The notes: generated by a model not told the origin, from the sequence alone. Counted from the stretch's first letter, positions 1 through 10,863 are shown. The stretch is DNA of 64,000 nucleotides from Bugula neritina (GCA_964035545.1 OZ037765.1:32005504-32069503), one strand, 5' to 3'. Program-made: numbers and translations.

Positions 1-481
1 TGTGAGGGGCTTGTAAGAGACTGTTCCCATTCAATGTTTATTTTATTTTTCATTCAGCCAAGCTACTACTTACTCTCACAACTTTATTATATTATAAAAT
101 TGTTAAAACTGAATACTTCAAATCTGTCTGTTAGCAGAAATATATGTAACTATTTGAATAGATATTAATGCAGCTGAACCATGAAAATTTAGTCGTATGG
201 TTCACTATCTTTAAGCTACTCAAACCAACTTGATTTATTAAGTTAGTTTAACAAAAAGGTTATGATTTACATTTCTATTAGGCCAGTGCATTATGTATAC
301 AAACCCTAATTTAAGAAGACAGGTAAATTAAAATTTTAGTGTATATGTACATATATTGACAAAATAAAACATCTTAAATAAAATAACAAAATAGAAACAC
401 TGCCTTTCGATTTATTGAATCTTGAACTACACTAAATCTAATAATGTTTGAGAAATTCAGTGGAATTTTTACACAAACATT

Positions 482-1356
482 TCAGGCAAGAGGGTTTACT
501 GTATCATGACATAACATGTGCTCTCTAAGTTGAACTGAGTCTGTAAAATAAACTTGGCAATATCTACATGGCCATAGCTGGTTGATGCCAGAGTCTTGGA
601 GTTGATGTAGGGCCACAGGCTCAACTGGATGGGCAGCTGTCAGTATAGAATAACCTTGATATAGTGAAGAGTAGCTTTGTGATTTAGTTCCAAGAAAAAT
701 TGATATGTCATCACTTGATGACATTTTAAAGCATTCTCCATAATATGCTTTCACCAAAGGTAAATGAAACGTCAGATCTGTTTTTATGAAGTTCCTAATC
801 TGGGCTTGTCCAACTTGACTGTTACTGATATTGTCAAACTGAAACTGCCTGACAGATAAATCTAAAGGTTGATCTTTAGCTAAAACTGGTGTAGTCATTG
901 AGGCGGGAGGTGAAAAAGTCAGACCTCCAGAAGAATTCATTAGGTTTTCTTGAGAAGTTGGGTTGCTGAATTTTGACAAACTGTTTTCTTTGCATTTCCT
1001 AATGTGTATTTTATGACACTTTTTCTAACAAATGTCTGAAGACAAGTTTCACACTGATACGGTTTCTCACCAGTATGCAGTCGGATGTGCTCATTGTAAC
1101 TGGTTCTTCGGAGGAAGCCCCTCAGGCAGAATCTGCAGGTGTAAGGACGATGATTTGAATGACCTTTCTTATGGCGATTCAAGTTTCCAATCATAGTGAA
1201 ACTAGCATTACATATTTCACATACAAACTTCTTCCCAGTTGTGATACTCTTTGGCTGTTGGTTGTCTGCTATGTTCTCACACATGTCTTCTGTACCAACC
1301 TTGTTCTCTTCGGACAAACTTGTACTCATCATTATATCTTCTAGTCTGTTAATCAT
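482..1356 (-). pseudogene. C2H2 zinc-finger paralog a, frameshifted
   Basis: Minus-strand copy of the local zinc-finger family. It opens at an ATG (MINRLED) and reads three N-terminal C2H2-type fingers. A run of five A residues (1020-1024, minus sense), where the intact paralogs have six, shifts the frame inside finger 3 and stops at 940. The old frame resumes in the other phase to 482 and still encodes the PLDLS motif and the fourth finger. A deletion near 465-482 also removes the start of the last half-finger and brings in a TGA. The same lesions occur in the copy at 11462-12336, so they predate the tandem duplication. A short protein with a broken third finger could still be made. Confidence 0.85.
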
Positions 1357-3590
1357 TGTAAGCACAGTTTCCACCTCTACTCATTCTGATATCCATACAC
1401 TGGAATGTGCACATCAGCAGTAACCTTTTGCTAGTAAGGAAAAATTCAGAATAACTCGTGCTCGCATGAATGATTTTGTTTATTCTACAAGCCAATAAAT
1501 AGCATTTACAGTTCTTGTAAAATTCAACCAATCAAATATTATCTTTTTCTTATAGGTTCAGCTTATATAACTAGCTATTTTGTACTTTCATGGTTTTATA
1601 TATATTTACATATTGCAGGTGCTCAAAGACAAAAAATTAAAGCCTCGAATCGATTTGACCTGCGTCAAAGACATGTATCTAACCATCCTATATTGGCTAA
1701 AGTTAACCAGTATTATTAGAATAATTATTTACAGTCTAGTCCATCAATTCTCATACTCACCAACAGAGTCTTTAATTACACAATTGCACTGGAAATATCT
1801 AGGCCGGTTACCCCACGCATCGCATCTAATAAAAATGTGTTGTAATATGGAGGTATTGTTATATGAAGTGTGTGTAGTATTTCAGCCGCATAGGACTAAT
1901 CAAAGCAAAAATTAGTTCACATAACAGTTACACAAATCATTTTACTAGAGTTTCTAACTATTATTGCTATAATCAGTTCCAATTCTCTTCGTTATCCCAT
2001 GGTATAAAATTAAATGTTTGTTTTTGTGTGTTACCATTCAGCAAAACATTTTTATCTGTGTTATATGTCAACTAGTGATACCACACTAACAAAATGATAT
2101 CAAGTTTCCAAATATGCAACTATTTTTTGGTTTTGAAGTGCAATGTCAGCTAGTGTCTCAATAAAATAAATTCACTGTCATGTATTACAATTTGTAGAAT
2201 TATAATTGAATTATTTGCAGTTATTATATGCAATCTCATTTATTAAATTGTTCAATTGAACTTTAAAGCTTGTCTCACTTGTAGAAGCTTTCAATATTTA
2301 CCTCATTTTGAACAGCATATCAAGTTTTAAACTTAATTATCTAATAACTAAAATATTTTACATTTATTCAAAAGGTCTCTAAATAGTTACAAATCTTACA
2401 TATCTGCCAAAATACGAAGCATCCACACAGCCGGTGATAAAATATTTTAGTAGATAATATAATATTTGCAAAAACACTATGCATTTTAACTATAACTTTT
2501 ATTTCTCACTATAACGCTATAGCTATTGTGGTCATTTATTTTGCTTAGATGTTTTAATTTGAATTTAATCATTTTGTAAGACTGTCTGTATAACTCCATG
2601 AATGCAAATAGATATTGTAAATATGGTCACCACGTTTCTCTTAGAATCCCATATTTACTGGTGAAGAGGCTATTAATAACTATTTATAGCCTTATATAAG
2701 TAATATAATAAGCATTGACTGCTCTGTCTGGTGTTGGTGTAGGCTACTCGTGATGCTAATGTCACATTTTATAGGAATATTTCCCTTCTGTTAACCCTTT
2801 CCTATCCAAGTTTAGGAGGATTTTTGACAGTTTTGTATTTCTTATAATTGATGGGTTGTCCTCGTTCAATTCCATTATGCATAATATTTATTATTTATAA
2901 TTCAAAACAACATCAAAGCAGGTTTCCGGCGGTGAACAAAATAACTCACAAGAAGATCTCAATACTGTGTGGTGATGATTTTAAATTATAATAAAAACTT
3001 TCAATTCCAGGTGGGAGTAGGCATAGTGGTGTGTATATTCATCATGAGTCAATGTTTAAGATAAAATATTGTGAATCAAAGCGCCCATTTCTCTAATTCG
3101 CATAATGCAAAGAAAATTTTTCATCGAAGAAGCTGTTTGACTGAATTTTACTTCGATGCAACTATAATTTCCATATGGCAAATGAAAAAACCCATTCGCA
3201 TAATGGGATAATAGAAATGTAGTGATAGTAGCAATTGCAAGATGATTGTATGTATTTAATAAATTTTAGCCCAATAAAATGCAGTTATATACAGTACAGG
3301 TTTATTATTGTGGTTAGACTTGAGTAATTATGCAAACATCAGCATTCACAGTTAGGTGTGAGATGCAAAAAGAATTTTCAATTAACTTGTCATTTTTATT
3401 TTACAGGCAAGTGATGGAGAAAACTCTCAAATACAGAAAAACCTTTATAAACTGTGTTGCACTCTTACCAATAGAGTAAAAAAGCTTTTTACATGAAGCA
3501 ATGCATTTAGAGTATGTAGAAAAGTCATATCTATATCTGCATGTAGCAGTAAAGCTTTGACTAGACTTTTATATCCAAAATTGTATCAGT
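1357..3590. other. Spacer between divergent zinc-finger copies
   Basis: No gene. Positions 1500-1900 are the inverted 5' flank of paralog a, a degraded version of the family promoter: the TTTGAC-N4-GTCAAA palindrome and CCAAT boxes remain, but the TATA box is degenerate. Positions 2770-3070 hold a repeat (cctatccaagtttaggagg onwards) that recurs near 13750, 18180, 24050, 34050, 36400 and 39130, always in plus orientation. The remainder is AT-rich without recognisable content. Confidence 0.7.
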
Positions 3591-3596
3591 ACCAAA

Positions 3597-3821
<225 letters not shown>

Positions 3822-4056
3822 CTGTCCACAGATTGAGATATTACGCTCTCATTTAATGCTCAGCAATGACATTAAATGATTGAGCACTCTCACCATGGTC
3901 ACAAACTCAAGCTGCTAGCATTTTGCAATGCTCGTGACTCCTAGGTGACCCCTAGAGTCACTTGAGCACTCTGGCTTGAGTTTACACACCTTTTAAATAT
4001 GCTTTAGTAAAACTATAAGTTTTACTATTGCGAAGGTGTGGGCCATGGTACTCTGT

Positions 4057-4103
4057 TCTGTGCTGATGAGGGGACAAATCCCGAAACAGCTGCTGTCCAC
4101 AGA
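4057..4103 (+). ncRNA. Type I hammerhead ribozyme 1
   Basis: Core CTGATGA at 4063-4069 and GAAA at 4083-4086. Stem II pairs 4070-4073 with 4079-4082 (GGGG/TCCC, one wobble) around loop ACAAA. Stem III pairs 4086-4089 with 4093-4096 (ACAG/CTGT) around a 3-nt loop. The cleavage nucleotide is C4097, preceded by U16.1. Open stem I pairs 4057-4062 with 4098-4103 (TCTGTG/CACAGA, 6 Watson-Crick pairs). All universally conserved core positions are present. Confidence 0.93.
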
Positions 4104-4327
4104 TTGAGATATTACGCTCTCATTTAATGCTCAGCAATGACATTAAATGATTGAGCACTCTCACCATGGTCACAAACTCAAGCTGCTAGCATTTTGCAAT
4201 GCTCGTGACTCCTAGGTGACCCCTAGAGTCACTTGAGCACTCTGGCTTGAGTTTACACACCTTTTAAATATGCTTTAGTAAAACTATAAGTTTTACTATT
4301 GCGAAGGTGTGGGCCATGGTACTCTGT

Positions 4328-4374
4328 TCTGTGCTGATGAGGGGACAAATCCCGAAACAGCTGCTGTCCACAGA
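4328..4374 (+). ncRNA. Type I hammerhead ribozyme 2
   Basis: Identical to the ribozyme 271 bp upstream: core CTGATGA at 4334-4340, predicted self-cleavage between 4368 and 4369. It lies between two full monomers, so cleavage here and at the neighbouring sites would free one complete 271-nt unit. Confidence 0.93.
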
Positions 4375-4598
4375 TTGAGATATTACGCTCTCATTTAATG
4401 CTCAGCAATGACATTAAATGATTGAGCACTCTCACCATGGTCACAAACTCAAGCTGCTAGCATTTTGCAATGCTCGTGACTCCTAGGTGACCCCTAGAGT
4501 CACTTGAGCACTCTGGCTTGAGTTTACACACCTTTTAAATATGCTTTAGTAAAACTATAAGTTTTACTATTGCGAAGGTGTGGGCCATGGTACTCTGT

Positions 4599-4645
4599 TC
4601 TGTGCTGATGAGGGGACAAATCCCGAAACAGCTGCTGTCCACAGA
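4599..4645 (+). ncRNA. Type I hammerhead ribozyme 3
   Basis: Third identical copy: core CTGATGA at 4605-4611, predicted cleavage between 4639 and 4640. Its stem I 3' strand is supplied by the 13-nt stub that ends the array before the TA tract resumes, so the ribozyme is complete although it terminates the array. Confidence 0.92.
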
Positions 4646-4647
4646 TT

Positions 4648-4904
<257 letters not shown>

Positions 4905-4978
4905 GATTTTATTGTTATATGGTGGTCATATTTTTTGTTATCATAAATGCAACACAAATATCAATGTTTTGTAAATAA

Positions 4979-5340
4979 TTGGAACAGATAAAATTTTGAA
5001 ATGGTAAAAAATTATGCCAATATACAAATAATAATAGGGAAGAAAACTCGAACTATTTGAAGGTTAAGATTTTCAATATCCAGAAACTCTTGTAAAAACG
5101 ATTTGTGCAATCATTATGTGAACTAATTGTTCTTTTGATAAGATGCATGTGGCTTAAATATGATACACATATCCTTATATAAAATAAAATTTCATATTTT
5201 TTATTACTATGAAACACAATGCGTAGGGTGGCGAGCCTATATATTTCCGGTACAGTTCAGTAATTAAAGACTTCGTTGGTAAGTATATGAGAATTGGTAC
5301 ACTAGTCACTAGACTGTAAATAATTATTCTAATAATACTG
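4979..5340. other. 5' flank of zinc-finger gene b
   Basis: Non-coding AT-rich flank that recurs at 15176 and 19861 and, from about 5038, at 22660. It precedes the promoter block of each plus-strand paralog. Confidence 0.6.
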
Positions 5341-5345
5341 GTTAA

Positions 5346-5548
5346 CTTTAGCCAATAGGATGGTTAGATACATGTCTTTGACGCAGGTCAAACCGATTCG
5401 AGGCTTTAATTTTTTATCTCTGCGTAACTTCAACGTTTTTGTTCATAATATCGAACCTTGCTAGTACGAAATAACTAGTTATATAAGCTGAACTTAGAAA
5501 AAAGGAAGCTAGTATTTGATTGGTTGAACCTAACCAAAGATATAAAAG
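5346..5548 (+). promoter_or_regulatory. Promoter of zinc-finger gene b
   Basis: A CCAAT box at 5352-5356 is followed by the palindrome TTTGAC-GCAG-GTCAAA (5387-5402), an inverted CCAAT (ATTGG, 5519-5523) and a TATA box TATAAAAG at 5541-5548. The predicted transcription start is near 5570, about 170 bp before the ATG. The same order of elements recurs upstream of the other plus-strand copies; the palindrome is kept in nearly all promoter fragments of the region. Confidence 0.65.
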
Positions 5549-5737
5549 ATGAGAAAAGTACTTTAACGCAGCAGGATCTACTTTTTGCTAAATATTGGAA
5601 ACAAAATCATTCATGCGAACATGAGGTTTTTCCTCACTAACAAAAGGCTAATGCAGATGTGCAGATTCTAGCGTATATGGAAAGCGGAATGAGTAGCCAT
5701 AAAAACAGGACTTACATTGATCAACAAACTAGAAGAT

Positions 5738-6655
5738 ATGATGATGAGTACAAGTTTGTCTGAAGAGAACAAGGTTGGTACAAAAGACATGTGTGAGAAC
5801 ATAGCAGACAACCAACAGCCATGTGCAAAGAGTATTACAGCTGGGAAGAAGTTTGTATGTGAAATATGTAATGCTAGTTTCACTATGATAGGAAACTTGA
5901 ATCGCCATAAGAAAGGTCATTCAAATCATCGTCCTTACACCTGCAGATTCTGCCTGAGGGGCTTCCTCCGAAGATCCAGTTACAATGAGCACATCCGACT
6001 GCATACTGGTGAGAAACCGTATCAGTGTGAAACTTGTCTTCAGACATTTGTTAGAAAAAAGTGTCATAAGATACACATTAGAAAATGCAAAGAAAACAAT
6101 TTGTCAAAATTCAGCAACCCAACTTCTCAAGAGAACCTGATGAATTCTTTTAGAGGTCTCATTGTTTCACCTTCTGCCTCAATGACTAGACCAGTTTTAG
6201 CTGAAGATCAACCATTAGATTTATCAGTCAGGCAAGTTCAGTTTGACAATAACACCAACAGTCAAGTTGGACAAGCCCAGATTAAGAAGTTCATAAAAGA
6301 GGGTTCCCAGTTTAATTTACCTATCACGACAGCATATGGAGAGCACTTAAAAATGTTACCAATATACGGCAAATCAACTTTGTCTTCTATGAAAAATGAA
6401 TCACAAAGCTACTCTTCAATACATCAAAGTGATTCTAGGCTGACAGCTGCCCATCCAATTGAGCCTGTGGCCCTACTTCAACTCTATGACTCCGGCATCA
6501 ACCAGCTATGGCCATGTAGATATTGCCAAGTTTATTTTACAGACTCAGTTCAACTTAGAGAGCACATGTTATGTCATGATACAGTAAATCCTTTGACCTG
6601 CACTTTATGCCCAAAAGTGTGTAAGAATCCTACTGAATTCCTAACGCATCCCTAG
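5738..6655 (+). CDS. C2H2 zinc-finger protein b with CtBP-type PLDLS motif (intact)
   Basis: Single-exon gene of 305 codons from the first ATG of an ATG-ATG-ATG run; upstream in-frame codons use TTG where the minus-strand paralogs have ATG. Fingers 1 and 2 (5855-5989) are CX2CX12HX3H, joined to finger 3 by a TGEKPY linker; finger 3 ends H-X3-C. A middle region holds QPLDLSVRQ, matching the PxDLS consensus that recruits the corepressor CtBP. Finger 4 (WPCRYCQVYF...) is complete, and a final half-finger (CTLC...H) runs to the stop. The likely role is a nuclear DNA-binding repressor; this is inferred from motifs. The first three fingers resemble OVO-type fingers in spacing (LNRH, HS, RFC.RGF), but the family was not established. 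The gene sits in a cluster of paralogs and has an apparently complete promoter. Confidence 0.82.
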   Translation: MMMSTSLSEENKVGTKDMCENIADNQQPCAKSITAGKKFVCEICNASFTMIGNLNRHKKGHSNHRPYTCRFCLRGFLRRSSYNEHIRLHTGEKPYQCETCLQTFVRKKCHKIHIRKCKENNLSKFSNPTSQENLMNSFRGLIVSPSASMTRPVLAEDQPLDLSVRQVQFDNNTNSQVGQAQIKKFIKEGSQFNLPITTAYGEHLKMLPIYGKSTLSSMKNESQSYSSIHQSDSRLTAAHPIEPVALLQLYDSGINQLWPCRYCQVYFTDSVQLREHMLCHDTVNPLTCTLCPKVCKNPTEFLTHP

Positions 6656-9600
6656 CTTTAGAATAGTTGCTCAAGATCAAACAGTTTCAAGTATGATATT
6701 CTTAATGTTTAATTTTATTTTTAATGTATATTTTTATTAAATACATACCCATATGTCTAAATATCCTAACTAACCTGCTTTTTCTTCTTAACTGGAGTTT
6801 ATATAAATATTGCACAAGCCTAATATATTACTAATAGTACAATATGTCATCTTCACTAATTTCAGTCAGTCAAGTTGGTTTGATTTACATAAATTAATGA
6901 AGCATAAATCAGAGGCATCATTTCTTTCAGATATAGTTATTCATAAATCTATAAATATTTTAAGTGTTTTGGTTTTATTGATTTTATAACAAAAAAGTTG
7001 TAAGCATAGTTTAGCTGAGTAAGTTTTGTTTATAAAACAAACATTGAATGAGAGCAGTTGGGGGTTTTGTTTACACTCCTTTCACCATAAGCTTGGAGTA
7101 GCCTATTAATAGAGTTTTTAAGTTAGTCTTTATTTGACTATTTAAAGTCTAAACTTATGACTAAAACTGCTTTTTTTTATCGTTTCTCTGCATCATGACG
7201 TGGGCTTTATTATTAGATGAATTCAAGCTTTTGAGCTGAGCATGCAACATGTCTCTTGGGTCTTTACTTTCATTTCTATTCATTGGCATGACACATGTTC
7301 ATTCCAAAAGTGCACATATTATATTTGAATCATCGAGAAAATTAATTTTTTTGACGTAGCCTAATATAGATTTTATACTTACTAGATTAGGAGTTTTTTT
7401 ATAATTGATGGCTATGATCTTGGATTTTTCGAAATGCTCAAGGGTGACAGGTCCACACTTATCTGAAAGTATTTACTTAAACTCTCAAGCAGGATAGGTA
7501 ATCAGGAAAGAAAAAGGCGTCGTCCGGGATTTTGAGCCTTGCCCTAAGTTCGGCCAGACTATAACATAGTACTTGTTAGTTCCTGTGCCAAGTCTAGTAT
7601 ATTATGTGGTATTTCCTGATGTCAATCACATTTGTCGAATGTGTGATTGGGTGACCTATGAATATTTGTATGTTGCAGTACTGTATAAGTATCATATTAA
7701 AATATTATACATTGTGCATTATCAATTATCATATAATCGGCATAATGTAATGTTATGTTGTAATCAACAAGAAGCTTTATTAAAAGCTATACTTTCATTG
7801 TGGCCTATAAATGATTTGAATTTCAGTTTCTTCTGCTTTTATACACTCCCTCATCACTGAAAACAAATAATTATATATTTTGTTGAGAAAAATATGCCAT
7901 TGACAACTACTTATGATTTTAGATAAAGATTATGACAATAACCGTATAGCTCCTTCGTATTAACTCCCCCCCCCCCCTCAAATGCGTGAGGAGTGATGAG
8001 CTATCTGGCAATAAATTGTAATTATCATTTATTATAATAAAAATTTTCAGATCCGGGTGTGTGTAGGCGTAGTGGCATGTATATTTATCATGAGTCAACA
8101 TACAGGTCTTAAAAAAGTATATCCTGGATCATGCAGTGCAACACACCAAGTCCTTGTAGCTCTAGCTGTATCTGTTGGCCTGTAAGATGCACAAATATTG
8201 ATAAAAGTTTCAAATTTTAAAATCTAGTTCAGTAAAATGCAGCTATATTGTGTAGTTTCATTATTTTATAAGTTAGACCTATAAAGTACCCTACACAAAA
8301 GTTATCTTGCATATAGCTATATGTGATAAGTAAAAAATTTGTTTCAACTTGTCATGACATTTTTTCTGTACTTAAATTTTACTGAAACATATACATGTCT
8401 GAGTCTGGCCAGGCATTGCATCAGATCAAGATCACATGCATTTAATTTACAGGTAAGAGATGAAAACTTCCATCATATGAAACAATGCAAGTAATATCTA
8501 TCTGCATGTAGTTCTAAAGCTCAGACTAGACTTCTTGACAATAAGTGTAGCAGATCAAAACTTTTATCATTAAGTCAGAAATTACTTAAGCCAAGTTGTA
8601 TAGTGAAATTTTTACTAGTTTGCTTATAGCTATGTCAGCTATATATTGAGAGCCTACAAAGAAAAGCTTTCTACATAGGACAGTCAGTGCTAACTAAAAG
8701 ACCGATCTGGTACTTGGCAATAGTTGGTGCTAGTGGACTAGTTGTAATTTTAAGAAAGCAAAAATAATTGTTTAGAATGTTTTTTTTCTGACGTGGAATA
8801 CAATTGTTTATTTAAGTTTATGCTGAAATTATGCAAGTTTTGAATTGCAATTGTAGTCTTGACACGTCAAGCGGTGTCAAATGGTGTCAAGCAGTGTCAA
8901 CCAGTGTAATGTTAGAATAATAATACAATAAAGGACATCAGTGAAGGTTTTTTGCCCAAATCACAGCATATATAGCTCATTACACAAGTACTTGCTATTC
9001 AGCTTTTATGTTTTATATGGTATCAACTTTGCTATAACAGGTGGTTAATATGACAGATTTATTTTTATGGCCATGCAATCTTGCCAATAATTTCAATGTC
9101 TTCATGTAATAAAGAAGTTTAGTCAGTTGGTACTTTGCTGCATACTTAGAAGAATTGAGATCCCAACACATTGGTTTTATACTGTGTTAAGATATCTTCA
9201 ATACTGGAACCCTAAAAGAAAACATTACTATTACCCTCATCTTGAAATTGTTTTGCTTTAAGTGCGCGTGCACAACTTCATGGCATCTGTCGCAAACTTT
9301 GTATGTTGAAGAATGAAACACTATTGAGATTATTATACGTCTATAACAGCAATGACATTCCAGAACAAGACTGCACAATATTAATAGAAAAAAGACTGCT
9401 CATTTATATATTAGAATGCATGCGGCATAAGACAACTTCAAGTAAGAGTAACCAGTAAAGTTGTAAAATAATATAAATTGTTTAATGTATCTCAGTTCAC
9501 TAACACCACATAACTTAATCTTAAAACATTATGCAGCATCCTAAACTGTATCACAGATTTTCTCACACTTTATACTAAACACCAAAATTGATAATATTTT

Positions 9601-9704
9601 CACACTCATATGATATAAACTTTGATTTCATCAGTTCACTTGTTTATTTATTGTTTCTATTGCAAATTTCAAAAAAATTTGCCTGATGTGTTCGTATTTG
9701 ACAT
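6656..9704. other. 3' flank of gene b, no gene seen
   Basis: AT-rich non-coding sequence shared with 16853-19860 and partly with 21506-22330. Positions 7100-7870 are nearly identical to unit B, while the stretches on either side differ by several percent with indels. Short tandem units of a gtgtcaa motif lie at about 8868-8905. A 95-codon frame at 7573 changes length between copies and shows no domain. Confidence 0.6.
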
Positions 9705-9747
<43 letters not shown>

Positions 9748-9853
9748 TATACACGCACACGCACACGCACACGCACACACACACACACACGCACACACAC
9801 ACGCACACACACGCACACACACGCACACACACGCACACACACGCGCACACACA
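9705..9853. repeat. (CA)n microsatellite with CACG variants
   Basis: About 150 bp of CA dinucleotides interspersed with CGCA units. It lies in the stretch found only after unit A and not after unit B. Confidence 0.97.
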
Positions 9854-10030
9854 GTGACTAAAAAGTTTTTTTAAAATCAACCACATACAAATTGTTTTTG
9901 TAGCATGAAAAGTTTTGCCACTCATCAGGGTAAATAGCTATAGTTGAAGAGCCATCTAATCTCAATAATGATGATAAACACAATGGAAATGTTAATGTAG
10001 CACTGGTAGTCATAGTGATAATAACAGTTA

Positions 10031-10374
10031 GCCTAGGGCCACACTGTGCGTATTGTCGCATGCGAAAATTGAAACCACAAGTAGCAAAGGTGTCTACTGT
10101 AGTGTCAGTGACGCGTGATAAATAAAGCTTTCATTTTTAAATCGCACTCGCTTTCAATAAAACGCAATTTACTGGAATGTAGCACTAAAATAAAGAAATT
10201 GGGCTAACTGAATAACTACCAGCCAATTAGGTGGCGGCGACAGAGACGATTCGCACTTGCGTTGAGAATGCTAAGCGACAAGTGCGAATGTTTTCTCAAC
10301 GCGTACAGTGGATACCTTTGCTACTTGCGATTTCAATTTTCGCATGCGAAAATACGCACAGTGTGGCCCTAGGC
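10031..10374. mobile_element. MITE 1, long terminal inverted repeats (GCCTAGGGCCACAC)
   Basis: This 344-bp non-coding element has inverted ends alike over about 90 bp, starting GCCTAGGGCCACAC and including TCGCATGCGAAAATTGAAA. The flanking trinucleotides TTA and TAA fit the TWA target preference of PIF/Harbinger transposons. An element of 343 bp with the same interior lies inverted at 25127-25469. No transposase is present, so movement would depend on an autonomous relative. The superfamily assignment rests on target sequence only. Confidence 0.85.
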
Positions 10375-10431
10375 TAACTCGATCACACATTTGCTAAATG
10401 TGATTGGCTTTAGGAAGATCTATGAAAGTAA

Positions 10432-10863
10432 ATCCTAGGCCACACGACGCGAGACTCTTTATGCGAGTTTAAATTGCAAAGAAAATTGTCCCGGGAGCGA
10501 CCTGCCACACACAATGCGTGTGTTGCAAGCGCGAAATTTATTAGCTAATAATTTCAAAGTTTAACATCACTGCTCGCCTACAGACATTTGTTTTTAAAAC
10601 TACGCCATCTAATTATTATAAAAGGGGAAATGCAAATTATATGAAACTGTTTTAATTCAGTTTGCTAAAAGCTAAAACATGAATTGAAATAAAAAAGTGT
10701 GCTCGCTAAATGATAATCAGCCAATTAAATAAAACCGCACAAGCTTTCCGCACTTCTTGCTCAGCATGTTACCCGCATGAAAATCCGCACACAGCGTCCT
10801 ATTTTGGGCTAAGCGGTGTTCTCACACATCCCGGGTGAGTAAATCGGGTCGTGTGGCCCTACG
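10432..10863. mobile_element. MITE 2, related TIRs
   Basis: A second element 57 bp after MITE 1. Its left end CCTAGGCCACACGACGC mirrors the right end, which reads CGTAGGGCCACACGACC on the other strand; the outer bases match MITE 1. The interior of about 430 bp is different. No open reading frame of note. Boundaries are approximate to a few bases. Confidence 0.7.

Larger units (their letters stand above)
3822..4652 (+). mobile_element. Retrozyme-like array: 3 x 271-bp tandem repeat with hammerhead ribozymes
   Basis: Three tandem copies of a 271-bp monomer that look identical by eye, plus 18 bp of a fourth, inserted in a TA tract. Each monomer boundary contains a complete type I hammerhead ribozyme, and the spacing between predicted cleavage sites (3826/3827, 4097/4098, 4368/4369, 4639/4640) is exactly 271 nt. 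Cleavage of a plus-strand transcript would release 271-nt monomers. The monomer is rich in perfect inverted repeats (for example 4005-4014 with 4018-4027, 3903-3912 with 3974-3983, 3934-3940 with 3955-3961), predicting a rod-like folded RNA. Known family: animal retrozymes, small non-coding retroelements with tandem type I hammerheads thought to move via circular RNA and a reverse transcriptase supplied in trans. No coding capacity. The corresponding site in unit B (about 14760) has uninterrupted TA, so the array is an insertion or was lost there. Target duplications cannot be resolved inside TA. Confidence 0.9.

Noticed and set aside
1159-1423. Antisense frames over the finger region (also near 5668-5920, 12139-12403, 15865-16117, 20603-20788, 26021-26320)
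   Set aside because: Mirror frames of the zinc-finger coding sequence with no independent support.
1580-1915. 111-codon plus-strand frame, also at 12560-12895
   Set aside because: It lies in the inverted promoter flank of the zinc-finger pseudogenes and has no domain; it is shared only because the DNA is duplicated.
7573-7860. 95-codon frame, 115 codons in the other unit at 17769
   Set aside because: Length changes between copies through stop and indel differences, and composition looks like AT-rich non-coding sequence.
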